A program made the translations under genes and the position numbers. Source: a virus. From it: a DNA stretch of 28,184 bases. Each line of letters begins with the position of its first letter. Position 1 is the first letter of the stretch. Of the stretch, positions 1 to 6,177 are shown piece by piece. The DNA lies in the IMG/VR virus record IMGVR_UViG_3300006929_000081, positions 1 to 28,184 of that record; one strand, given 5' to 3'. The notes under the pieces were generated by a model, which saw nothing but the letters and a program-made list of their open reading frames with translations, was not told the DNA's origin and searched no databases.

Positions 1-9
1 AAAACCTAA

Positions 10-222
10 ATGGCAAAAGACGCTTGTTATAGAAAAGTTAAAGCTCGATACAAAGTGTTTCCGTCTGCGTATGCGTCAGGAGCCATAGCCAAGTGCCGAA
101 AGGTTGGCGCTAAGAACTGGGGCAACAAGACGAAACGTGCAAAAGGTGGAATGACAGTTAAGACTAACGGGTGCGGGGCGGTGATGTCCAAGCACGGTGG
201 GCGACAAGTCAGGATATTCTGA
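10..222 (+). CDS. small basic Cys-containing phage protein, unknown function
   Basis: A 70-residue, Lys/Arg-rich protein with three cysteines (C6, C29, C55) and a conserved-looking N-terminal half (KARYKVFPSAYASGAIAKCR). I recognise this segment as recurrent in marine phage genomes, but no function is established. The C-terminal part has GG-containing stretches and ends in VRIF. The ATG lies directly after a TAA at 7-9, probably the end of an upstream gene whose last codons only are visible. Its stop overlaps the start of the next gene in TGATG. The charge would fit a nucleic-acid-binding or internal virion protein, but that is inference. Start is well fixed by the tight packing. Confidence 0.85.
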   Translation: MAKDACYRKVKARYKVFPSAYASGAIAKCRKVGAKNWGNKTKRAKGGMTVKTNGCGAVMSKHGGRQVRIF

Positions 223-500
223 TGGCTGTTCGGAAGACAAAAAAGGGGGCGGCTCTCAAGCGTTGGTTTAAGGAAGATTGGGTTGACGTAAGGACAGGTA
301 AGCCTTGCGGAAGAAAGAAAGGCGAAAAAAGAGGAACACCTTATTGCAGGCCGAGTAAACGTGTTTCCAAGAAGACACCTAAGACGGCCAAGGAACTAAC
401 CTCGTCTGAGAAGAGGTCTAGGATTTCTCAGAAAAAACGTCTGGGCCAACCGGCTGGTAAGCCCCGTAGAGTTAAGTCTGTTAAACGAAGGAGAAAATAA
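222..500 (+). CDS. small very basic phage protein, unknown function
   Basis: A 92-residue protein extremely rich in Lys and Arg, ending in a run of basic residues (KSVKRRRK). The middle part, with WVDVRTGKPCGRKKGEKRG followed by YCRPSKRV, resembles a short Cys-containing motif seen in many aquatic virus proteins annotated as DUF5872-like; this link is from memory. The open frame extends upstream to 171, but the ATG at 222 is preferred because it overlaps the previous TGA by one base, the junction style used throughout the window. The following gene begins on the last base of its stop. DNA or RNA binding is plausible from charge only. Confidence 0.85.
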   Translation: MAVRKTKKGAALKRWFKEDWVDVRTGKPCGRKKGEKRGTPYCRPSKRVSKKTPKTAKELTSSEKRSRISQKKRLGQPAGKPRRVKSVKRRRK

Positions 501-898
501 TGGCTAGTGGCAAAACAATTTCAGATGCGGATCGTCGGTTAGTGGAGACGATGCTTAACGAGGGTAACCGAACTATTTCAGATGCGGATCGCGCCCGTAT
601 TGAAGAAAAGTACATGAAGAGCATTCTAAACGAGTCTAGCAAAACAATTTCAGATGCGGATCGTCTCCGTGTAAAGAAGGCTCTCGGTATGCGAGACGGT
701 GGCATGACCGACCAGATGGCTGAACAGATGGATATGTCAGAGCGTGAAGCTGGCGGTCTTATGAAGAAAGCCAAAAGAATTAACGATGCAGACATGATGA
801 ACATGGCTGACGGTGGAATGGCTCGTATTAAGGGAACCCCACCCGCTCAAGTAAAAGGGTTCACCTACAACGACAACGGTGGAAAGGGGACATTCTGA
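500..898 (+). CDS. ISDADR-repeat small protein, unknown function
   Basis: A 132-residue protein carrying three copies of the motif TISDADR (about residues 6-12, 25-31 and 49-55), with a degenerate fourth, RINDADMMN, near residue 93. Two copies are preceded by LNE. The C-terminal part is Gly/Met-rich with two DGGM motifs and ends NDNGGKGTF. The same LNEGNRTISDADRAR string occurs near residue 682 of the large internal virion protein at 19272-21830, so a structural or assembly role is inferred. No known enzyme fold is recognised. The start ATG overlaps the upstream TAA and the stop overlaps the next ATG, which fixes both ends. Confidence 0.85.
   Translation: MASGKTISDADRRLVETMLNEGNRTISDADRARIEEKYMKSILNESSKTISDADRLRVKKALGMRDGGMTDQMAEQMDMSEREAGGLMKKAKRINDADMMNMADGGMARIKGTPPAQVKGFTYNDNGGKGTF
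518..663 (+). repeat. three DNA-level copies of the ISDADR coding repeat
   Basis: The 17-base core atttcagatgcggatcg occurs at 518-534, 575-591 and 647-663, spaced 57 and 72 bases (19 and 24 codons). Copies one and three are identical over 27 bases (510-536 and 639-665). The repeats stay in frame and encode ISDADR. A diverged copy lies at 21315-21359 in another gene. Confidence 0.9.
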
Positions 899-1197
899 TG
901 GCAGAAAAAGAGAAAAAGGTTATCGTTCAAGACAACAAAATGACCGACGAGGAAAAACGGGACTTTGTTGTTGATGTCCAAGGCATTGGTTTGAACACTG
1001 CCGCCGAACTAACAGGCGATCTTTTGGAGAAAGCTTATCAAAAAGCTTTGAAAGACGCTGAAGGAAAGAACATGGGTGGAGCCATGGTCGATGAACTCGG
1101 CTATATGCGTGGTGGTATGAAAGAAGAAAAACGTGGCCCCATTAAATACGCTGACGGCGGAGCTATCAGTGGCAAAAACTTTAGAGGATCTTTTTAG
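898..1197 (+). CDS. small charged protein with glycine-rich C-terminus, unknown function
   Basis: A 99-residue protein. Residues 1-65 are charged and probably helical; the rest is rich in Gly and Met with GGAM, RGGM and ADGGA segments, ending in NFRGSF. The terminal Phe after a basic/glycine-rich stretch is shared with the proteins ending at 222 and 898, and the (A/D)DGG motif with the protein ending at 898 and, as ANGGM, with the N-terminus of the protein starting at 19272. I do not recognise a family. It is followed by tandem stop codons TAG TAA and then the next ATG. Confidence 0.83.
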   Translation: MAEKEKKVIVQDNKMTDEEKRDFVVDVQGIGLNTAAELTGDLLEKAYQKALKDAEGKNMGGAMVDELGYMRGGMKEEKRGPIKYADGGAISGKNFRGSF

Positions 1198-1200
1198 TAA

Positions 1201-1395
1201 ATGGCTGATCCAACGACCTTTGCTTATTCTGTATTAAAAGCTATACAGGGTCGCATAGAATTAACCCAGGACTCAATCCTTCACGGTAGCCCTAGAGACA
1301 TGGAGTCTTACAAGCAACTTATCGGAGAACTAAAGGGGTTAGAGTTCGCAGAACAGGAGATCAAGGATCTTCTGCAATCTTCGGAGGACGAATGA
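1201..1395 (+). CDS. small helical protein, unknown function
   Basis: A 64-residue protein, acidic at the C-terminus (SSEDE), probably two helices around the segment LHGSPRDMESYKQLIGELKG. I recognise this pattern as a recurrent small protein encoded between portal/head genes of marine phages, where its function is unknown. Its stop overlaps the start of the co-chaperonin gene in an ATGA arrangement, suggesting coupled translation with the head module. No membrane segment or cysteines. Confidence 0.82.
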   Translation: MADPTTFAYSVLKAIQGRIELTQDSILHGSPRDMESYKQLIGELKGLEFAEQEIKDLLQSSEDE

Positions 1396-1862
1396 CTAAA
1401 ACTCTATACGTTCCAGATCATGTACTGGATTCGCAGAAAAAGCAGAAAGAAGCAACTTTGGCAACAGCATATATAAAGAAGGATGAGAAAGTTCTCGATC
1501 CGTCTTTGGTTTCCAAAAACTTAAAAGAGAGATTACCCCAGCCCACAGGCTGGAGACTCCTTGTTATGCCCTATATGGGCAAGGCCACTACAGATGGCGG
1601 CATTCACATTCCCGACGCTGTTCGTGATAGGGAAGCACTCGCTACGGTGGTTGCATATGTTTTGAGGGTAGGTCCTCTTGCATATCAGGATCCAAACAAA
1701 TTTGGCCCAGACGGGCAATCTTGGTGTGGAGAAGGTGATTGGGTTTGCATTGGCCGCTACGCTGGCGCTCGATTTAAAATTGAGGGTGGCGAAGTACGCA
1801 TCATTAATGATGATGAGGTCATTGCTACAATTCTTGAGCCTGACGACATCAAGCATGTGTAG
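1392..1862 (+). CDS. phage GroES-like co-chaperonin (Cpn10 family)
   Basis: Residues about 50-148 of this 156-residue protein match the GroES layout: an opening strand (GWRLLVMPY), a mobile-loop region with GGIHIP at 69-74 where GroES has GGIVL, a strand reading ATVVAYVLRVGP, a turn ending in GDWVCI, and a closing strand EVIATI. A 49-residue charged N-terminal extension is absent from bacterial GroES (about 97 residues). Phage co-chaperonins such as T4 gp31 replace GroES on the host GroEL ring to fold the capsid protein; here the gene lies four genes upstream of the major capsid protein, which fits that role. The function in this phage is inferred. It is followed by a strong ribosome site for the scaffold gene. 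Confidence 0.85.
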   Translation: MTKTLYVPDHVLDSQKKQKEATLATAYIKKDEKVLDPSLVSKNLKERLPQPTGWRLLVMPYMGKATTDGGIHIPDAVRDREALATVVAYVLRVGPLAYQDPNKFGPDGQSWCGEGDWVCIGRYAGARFKIEGGEVRIINDDEVIATILEPDDIKHV

Positions 1863-1880
1863 AAAGAAGAATTTTATCAT

Positions 1881-1885
1881 GGAGG
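1881..1885 (+). promoter_or_regulatory. strong ribosome binding site for scaffold gene
   Basis: GGAGG with a six-base spacer to the ATG at 1892. First of a set of strong Shine-Dalgarno sequences around the head genes, in contrast to the stop/start overlaps used elsewhere. Confidence 0.75.
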
Positions 1886-1891
1886 ATAACC

Positions 1892-2773
1892 ATGCCTGAA
1901 GAAACTAAAATTGACATCGGAGATACCGAGGAAGAATCGGTAGACGTAAATCTTTCGCAAGGAGCGAAAGAAGATTCTCCAGAACCCGTGCAAGCTTCTG
2001 AAGAGGAACTTGATGAATATAGTTCTGGGGTAAAGAGCCGAATAAACAATCTTACCAAGCGTTTTCGTGAAGAAGAACGACAGAAACAAACGGCAATTGA
2101 GTATGCGGAAAGCGTTCGGAAAGAAAACGAAAACCTCAAACAGCGTATTGATTCTCTTGACAAGGGTTATCAAGAACAGTTTGAGAGCAGAGTTTCAAAC
2201 CAGATTGATTCGGCAAAAGAAATTTTAAAGCAAGCTCATGAGACAGGTGACGTAGATAAGATTGTGGAAGCGCAAGAAGCTTTGGCTAATCTTACCGTTG
2301 AAAAAGGCACTTTGAAGGCTGTTCGAGCCGAAAAAGCTACGGAAGAAGAGAAAACTCCTGTCGCAGAAACCCCTCAAACCACTGCTGCGCCAGCAGCACC
2401 CGCAGCACCTGCTGCGGAACCAGATCCTAAAGCGGAAGCTTGGGCTCAGAAAAATGACTGGTTTGGTCAAGACGAAGTTATGACATATGGGGCTTTCGGC
2501 ATTCATAGGCGGCTTATAGAGGATGAGGGGTTTGACCCTTCCTCAGATGACTACTATGCTGAACTGGACAGTAGACTAAAAGCCGAGTTTCCACATAAAT
2601 TCGACTCTAAGTCTAAAAGTAACGGGGGAAGTCGTAAGGTTGCGTCAGCCGAAGCTTCCGCATCCCGCAATAGAAGTGGACGAAAAACTGTGCGATTAAC
2701 GCCCTCTCAAGTTGCGATTGCGAAGAGGTTAAATGTACCACTCGAAGAATACGCTAAATATGTGAGGGATTAA
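1892..2773 (+). CDS. putative capsid scaffolding protein
   Basis: A 293-residue protein with an acidic N-terminus (1-45), a long predicted coiled coil (about 48-150), an Ala/Pro linker (about 158-180), a conserved-looking acidic/aromatic block around 189-237 (NDWFGQDEVMTYGAFG onward) and a basic C-terminus (245-293) ending in a short helix pair. Acidic coiled-coil proteins with a small basic C-terminal hook directly upstream of the coat gene are typical of phage scaffolds, which drive procapsid assembly and then leave. I recognise it as the usual scaffold-position protein of marine podovirus-like phages. No protease domain is visible. Assignment rests on architecture and position rather than on diagnostic residues. 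Confidence 0.75.
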   Translation: MPEETKIDIGDTEEESVDVNLSQGAKEDSPEPVQASEEELDEYSSGVKSRINNLTKRFREEERQKQTAIEYAESVRKENENLKQRIDSLDKGYQEQFESRVSNQIDSAKEILKQAHETGDVDKIVEAQEALANLTVEKGTLKAVRAEKATEEEKTPVAETPQTTAAPAAPAAPAAEPDPKAEAWAQKNDWFGQDEVMTYGAFGIHRRLIEDEGFDPSSDDYYAELDSRLKAEFPHKFDSKSKSNGGSRKVASAEASASRNRSGRKTVRLTPSQVAIAKRLNVPLEEYAKYVRD

Positions 2774-2775
2774 TC

Positions 2776-3261
2776 ATGAATACTGAGAACACAACTCGCC
2801 AAAAGTCTACGAGAACGCCTAGGGCAAATCAAACACGTGCTAGCCAAGCACGCAGAGAACCTTGGAAACCACCGTCCATGTTGGACGCACCGCCTGCACC
2901 GGAAGGCTACAGACATCGGTGGATACGGGCAGAAGTTATGGGTTTTGATGACCGTAAAAACGTAGCAGCACGATCTCGAGAGGGATGGGAACTGGTACGT
3001 GGTGAAGAATACCCAGACTTTGATATCCCGACCGTCGAGGATGGTAAACATGCTGGTGTAATTGGTGTCGGTGGTCTTCTTTTAGCCAGAGTAACAGTTG
3101 AGATTGTTGAAGAACGCAATGATTATTATCGTGGCATGACTCACAATCAAATGACTGCTGTTGATAACGACTTAGCTCGCGAACAACATCCAGCAATGCC
3201 TATCAGTAAACCTGACAGGCAGACTCGTGTAACTTTTGGAGGTCCTCAAGAAGAGGACTAG
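2776..3261 (+). CDS. conserved head-module protein, unknown function
   Basis: A 161-residue protein with a basic, probably disordered N-terminus (1-30), a Pro-rich segment (PWKPPSMLDAPPAPEGY), then a compact part with RWIRAEVMGFDD and GWELVRGEEYPDF motifs, a strand-rich stretch IGVGGLLLARVTVEIVEE, and a polar tail. I recall similar proteins between scaffold and capsid genes in marine phages, but no function is known. Its position between the scaffold and decoration-like genes suggests a head assembly or structural role. The ATG lies two bases after the preceding TAA. Confidence 0.82.
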   Translation: MNTENTTRQKSTRTPRANQTRASQARREPWKPPSMLDAPPAPEGYRHRWIRAEVMGFDDRKNVAARSREGWELVRGEEYPDFDIPTVEDGKHAGVIGVGGLLLARVTVEIVEERNDYYRGMTHNQMTAVDNDLAREQHPAMPISKPDRQTRVTFGGPQEED

Positions 3262-3270
3262 GAGATAAAC

Positions 3271-3915
3271 ATGGCTAATTCTAATGGAAGCTTTGGTCTT
3301 CGTCCGATTAGTAAATTGGGCGGTGGTGCCAATTCCACTGGACTTACTGGGTATACTCCTTATGAAATCGCCTCAGATAACAGCGACAAAATCTACCATG
3401 GGCAATTGGTTATTCCTCTTGCTTCAGGGTATATTGATCACACGGCTAATGCAGCCGGTGGTACGGTCAGTCATCTGGGTGTTTTTCAGGGATGTGAGTA
3501 TGTCTCCAGTACCACTGGAAAAACAATTTGGAGTAACTACTGGCCTGGATCTGGAGCGGATAGTAACCACCCAGTAAAGGCTTTTATCAACGATGACCCG
3601 TCGCAACTCTATGTTATTGCAACGGATGCTTCGTGGACAAGTAAGGCAAATGCACGTGCAAGTGTCTTCTTGAATGCGAATCTATCCACGGGTATCACCG
3701 GAACCGATGCCACTGGTGTCTCACTGGGTCGTCTAGCTATTAGTACGCTAGCAACCACTAACTCTTTGGCGCTTCGCGTTATGGGTTGGGTTGATGATCC
3801 AGAGAATGCTGATTTTTCAGCCGCTGGTATTGGCGCAATCGTTAGGTTGGCAAACTCGTTCAATGCACCCAATGGGTCCATTGCTACGGGTACTGTGTCA
3901 ACCACTGGCGTATAG
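3271..3915 (+). CDS. putative capsid decoration/head structural protein
   Basis: A 214-residue Gly/Ser/Thr/Ala-rich protein starting MANSNGSFGLRP, with alternating hydrophobic strands throughout, no signal peptide and few charged clusters. It lies immediately before the capsid gene, has a good ribosome site (AGGAG at 3260-3264), and ends where the capsid gene's Shine-Dalgarno begins. In related marine phages a protein of this type precedes the coat gene and is reported as a structural protein; decoration or head fibre is my inference from composition and position. Confidence 0.72.
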   Translation: MANSNGSFGLRPISKLGGGANSTGLTGYTPYEIASDNSDKIYHGQLVIPLASGYIDHTANAAGGTVSHLGVFQGCEYVSSTTGKTIWSNYWPGSGADSNHPVKAFINDDPSQLYVIATDASWTSKANARASVFLNANLSTGITGTDATGVSLGRLAISTLATTNSLALRVMGWVDDPENADFSAAGIGAIVRLANSFNAPNGSIATGTVSTTGV

Positions 3916-3919
3916 GAGG
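3914..3919 (+). promoter_or_regulatory. strong ribosome binding site for major capsid gene
   Basis: AGGAGG overlapping the preceding TAG stop, eight bases before the capsid ATG at 3928. Consistent with high expression of the capsid protein. Confidence 0.8.
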
Positions 3920-3927
3920 ATTAGAAA

Positions 3928-4836
3928 ATGGCTATCAGTAGAGCCCAACTAGCGAAAGAGCTAGAGCCTGGTCTCAACGCCCTTTTCGGCCTTGAGTATG
4001 CTAGGTATGACGACGAAGCATCCGAAATTTATGACACTGAATCTTCAGAGCGTGCCTTTGAAGAGGAAGTCATGCTTTCCGGTTTCGGAACTGCACCTGT
4101 TAAGGGTGAAGGTTCGGCTGTTTCTTTCGATGATGCACAGGAAGCGTATACTGCACGGTATACGCATGAGACTATCGCTCTTGCTTTCTCCATTACGGAA
4201 GAAGCAATTGAAGATAATCTTTATGACCGCCTCGCATCTCGCTACACAAAAGCCTTGGCACGTAGCATGGCGAACACCAAACAAGTTAAAGGTGCCGCTA
4301 CGCTCAACAATGCTTTTGACAGCACCTTCACTGGTGGTGACGGCAAGGAGCTTTGTGCAACGGATCACCCTCTTGTGAATAATAACGATCTTCGCAATGA
4401 GCCAAGCACTGCTTCTGACCTTAACGAAACCAGCCTTGAAAATGCTCTTATCGACATTGCTGCCTTTGTCGATGAGCGCGGACTCAAGGTATCGGTTCGT
4501 GGCGAAAAGTTGATTGTTCCGCCTGCTCTGCAATTCGTTGCAGATAGGCTGCTTGAGTCAACCCTTCGTCCGGGAAGTGCCGACAACGATGTTAACGCTA
4601 CGCGGAACATGGGTATGCTTCCGCAGGGTTATGTCGTTAACCACTATCTGACGGATACGGATGCTTGGTTTATTAAAACCGATGCTCCTCGTGGATTTAT
4701 CCACTTTGAGCGTATGCCGATGTCCACGAAGATGGAAGGCGATTTCGATACAGGCAATGTTCGGTTCAAAGCCCGTGAGCGTTACAGCTACGGTTACTCT
4801 GACCCACGTTGCGTGTTCGGATCACCTGGCGCGTAA
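3928..4836 (+). CDS. major capsid protein (Mu gpT-like, HK97 fold)
   Basis: A 302-residue protein that I recognise as the Mu gpT-like major head subunit found in many marine phages. The segment FEEEVMLSGFGTAPVKGEG leads into an E-loop-like region. A helical stretch around residues 88-125 (SITEEAIEDNLYDRL and following) is the probable spine helix. GKELCATDHPL, LKVSVRGEKLIVPPALQ and the C-terminal GNVRFKARERYSYGYSDPR are characteristic of the family. It would form the icosahedral shell after scaffold-directed assembly, perhaps with help from the upstream co-chaperonin. It has a strong ribosome site and is followed by a G/C-rich hairpin, both fitting a highly expressed gene. No N-terminal delta domain is evident, in keeping with a separate scaffold. 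Confidence 0.92.
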   Translation: MAISRAQLAKELEPGLNALFGLEYARYDDEASEIYDTESSERAFEEEVMLSGFGTAPVKGEGSAVSFDDAQEAYTARYTHETIALAFSITEEAIEDNLYDRLASRYTKALARSMANTKQVKGAATLNNAFDSTFTGGDGKELCATDHPLVNNNDLRNEPSTASDLNETSLENALIDIAAFVDERGLKVSVRGEKLIVPPALQFVADRLLESTLRPGSADNDVNATRNMGMLPQGYVVNHYLTDTDAWFIKTDAPRGFIHFERMPMSTKMEGDFDTGNVRFKARERYSYGYSDPRCVFGSPGA

Positions 4837-4842
4837 GACTAC

Positions 4843-4864
4843 GGGGGAGGGGAAACTCTCCCCC
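4843..4864 (+). terminator. G/C hairpin after capsid gene, likely terminator or mRNA stabiliser
   Basis: Inverted repeat GGGGGAG (4843-4849) and CTCCCCC (4858-4864) with an eight-base loop, seven bases after the capsid stop codon. The following bases, AACTTATTT, are only weakly T-rich, so partial termination or 3'-end protection are both possible. The rest of the 118-base gap to 4955 holds no convincing gene; a 20-codon frame at 4879 looks random. Confidence 0.65.
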
Positions 4865-4940
4865 AACTTATTTCTGGGATGAATAGCTCTAGCGACTGCC
4901 CCAGCAGACTCTTACAAGACGCTAGAACGAAACCTTTGTA

Positions 4941-4946
4941 AGGAGG
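4941..4946 (+). promoter_or_regulatory. strong ribosome binding site
   Basis: AGGAGG eight bases before the ATG at 4955; the same sequence and spacing as used by the capsid gene, suggesting comparable expression of the downstream virion protein. Confidence 0.75.
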
Positions 4947-4954
4947 AAAGCCAA

Positions 4955-5503
4955 ATGGCTAATACAACTTTTAATGGTCCCGTCCGTTCTGAGAACGGTT
5001 TTGAGGTTATTAACGTCAATGCTACTACAGGTGCAGAAACGAATGTTTTTGATGTTGCCTCTACAGGTATTGTTACAGACAAATACGTCAAGCACGTTGG
5101 TTTTGCCACGGGCGTTACTGTAAACACCACAGCGGGTGACAGCCCCGCAATTGGCGAGTTTACCCAACCTGCTAACACCATCATTACCGACATTAAAATT
5201 TTCTGTGTTACCGCTCCAACTATTGGAACGGGGGATATTGGTTATGAGGTTGGAACGTCTAGTTCAGGCGCACAAATTGTCGCTGCGATAACAGATGAAA
5301 TCCTTGATGGTGGAACAACTGTTGTTGTTGGCAACGTGACGACTACTACACTAGTAGCAACGACACAAAGCGCAACTACTGCTCCAGTTTCCGCTCAATA
5401 TGCGTCAGCAGAACGAACCATCTACTGCAACATTACAAACACCGTAGATGCTACGACAGCAGGCTCCTTTACGTTTATTATTGAATACGTTCAGGTAGCT
5501 TAA
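4955..5503 (+). CDS. putative virion structural protein (capsid-associated)
   Basis: A 182-residue, Thr/Ala/Val-rich beta-type protein. The N-terminus ANTTFNGPVRSENGF is a recurrent motif of structural proteins in marine cyanophage and pelagiphage-like genomes (recalled, not searched). Strand-rich blocks such as IITDIKIFCV, TIYCNITNTVD and SFTFIIEYVQVA end the protein. It sits between two G/C hairpins with its own strong ribosome site directly after the capsid gene, suggesting an abundant head-associated or decoration protein. No catalytic motif is visible. Confidence 0.72.
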   Translation: MANTTFNGPVRSENGFEVINVNATTGAETNVFDVASTGIVTDKYVKHVGFATGVTVNTTAGDSPAIGEFTQPANTIITDIKIFCVTAPTIGTGDIGYEVGTSSSGAQIVAAITDEILDGGTTVVVGNVTTTTLVATTQSATTAPVSAQYASAERTIYCNITNTVDATTAGSFTFIIEYVQVA

Positions 5504-5510
5504 CTTAAAT

Positions 5511-5530
5511 GGGGGGAGGCAACTCCCCCC
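5511..5530 (+). terminator. second G/C hairpin with GCAA tetraloop
   Basis: Perfect eight-base stem GGGGGGAG (5511-5518) / CTCCCCCC (5523-5530) closed by GCAA, a GNRA-type tetraloop, lying in the 40-base gap between two virion genes. The following bases TTAAAAGGAGG lack a T-run and already form the next ribosome site, so an RNA-stabilising or expression-setting role is as likely as termination. Confidence 0.65.
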
Positions 5531-5534
5531 TTAA

Positions 5535-5541
5535 AAGGAGG
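5535..5541 (+). promoter_or_regulatory. ribosome binding site that decides start of next gene
   Basis: AAGGAGG leaves two bases before the ATG at 5544 but five before the ATG at 5547, so 5547 is preferred. It begins four bases after the G/C hairpin ends. Confidence 0.7.
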
Positions 5542-5546
5542 TCATG

Positions 5547-5951
5547 ATGGCTGATGCTGTAACAGCAACTACAGTGCAAGATGGAGACAGAAACGCTGTT
5601 TTCTATTGCACAAATACAAGCGATGGAACCGGAGAAGCGGCTGTTACCAAGGTTGATGTATCAGCTTTGGCATCTCGTGCGGACGGAACAGCTTGCACAG
5701 GGGTTCGCATCAAGAAAATTGTTTTTTCTAATGTTGGAATGGGCGTTAAGATTTTGTGGGACGCTTCTACAGACGTTATTGCGGCTCAATTACCCGCAGA
5801 TTATTCCGACACATTAGACTACTCTGAAATTAGTGGACTTCCCAATGTTGCAGCTTCTGGAGGCAAAACGGGAGACATACAATTTACTACAGTGGGACAC
5901 AGTAGCGGGGACACCTATTCCATAGTTCTCTACTGCTTAAAAGAGTATTGA
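5547..5951 (+). CDS. small beta-rich virion protein, unknown function
   Basis: A 134-residue protein (one Met longer if 5544 is used). It is strand-rich throughout: AVFYCTNTSDGTGEAAVTKVDVSA near the N-terminus, GVRIKKIVFSNVGMGVKILWD in the middle and TYSIVLYCLKEY at the end. The pattern suggests a compact beta sandwich of the kind seen in head or tail accessory proteins of marine phages. Position after the capsid-associated gene and before the holin-like gene supports a structural role, but no specific function can be given. Confidence 0.78.
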   Translation: MADAVTATTVQDGDRNAVFYCTNTSDGTGEAAVTKVDVSALASRADGTACTGVRIKKIVFSNVGMGVKILWDASTDVIAAQLPADYSDTLDYSEISGLPNVAASGGKTGDIQFTTVGHSSGDTYSIVLYCLKEY

Positions 5952-5955
5952 TACC

Positions 5956-6168
5956 GTGGCTGAAGATAAGGAAAGACAGAATGAAATAAACCTTATTAAA
6001 CTTCAAGGTGAGATAAAGATTCTGTCGGAACGTATCGAGGTTATTAAAACGAATGATTTACACCATGTTCAAAAATCCCTCGACTTTATTGTAAAGATAC
6101 TTTGGGGGGTAGGGTTTTTAATTTTGGGTCAATTAGCAGTGGGTTTGCGTTTGACCCTTTGGGGATAG
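5956..6168 (+). CDS. coiled-coil plus membrane-anchor protein, possible holin (XhlA-like)
   Basis: A 70-residue protein starting at GTG, four bases after the previous stop. Residues 5-43 are charged and heptad-like (NLIKLQGEIKILSERIEVIK), followed by one hydrophobic segment at about 44-67 containing ILWGVGFLILGQLAVGL. This order, N-terminal coiled coil then a single C-terminal membrane helix, resembles the XhlA/hemolysin-type lysis proteins and some small phage holins. The lysin-like M15 gene is 19 kb downstream, so a lysis role is inferred from architecture only; a membrane anchor for another process remains possible. Confidence 0.65.
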   Translation: MAEDKERQNEINLIKLQGEIKILSERIEVIKTNDLHHVQKSLDFIVKILWGVGFLILGQLAVGLRLTLWG

Positions 6169-6177
6169 GTAAAAGAA

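Noticed and set aside
481-804. 107-codon minus-strand frame with RSASEIV repeats
   Set aside because: It is the antisense shadow of the ISDADR repeats in the + strand gene; the repeats simply mirror that gene, and both neighbours are tightly joined on the + strand.
1678-1899. 73-codon + strand frame across the end of the co-chaperonin gene
   Set aside because: Out-of-frame shadow of a confident GroES-like gene and overlaps the scaffold ribosome site.
4045-4533. 162-codon minus-strand frame inside the capsid gene
   Set aside because: Lies entirely opposite the major capsid protein, with no ribosome site or recognisable protein pattern.
4879-4941. 20-codon frame between capsid gene and next gene
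   Set aside because: Very short, no ribosome site, no recognisable sequence; likely chance.
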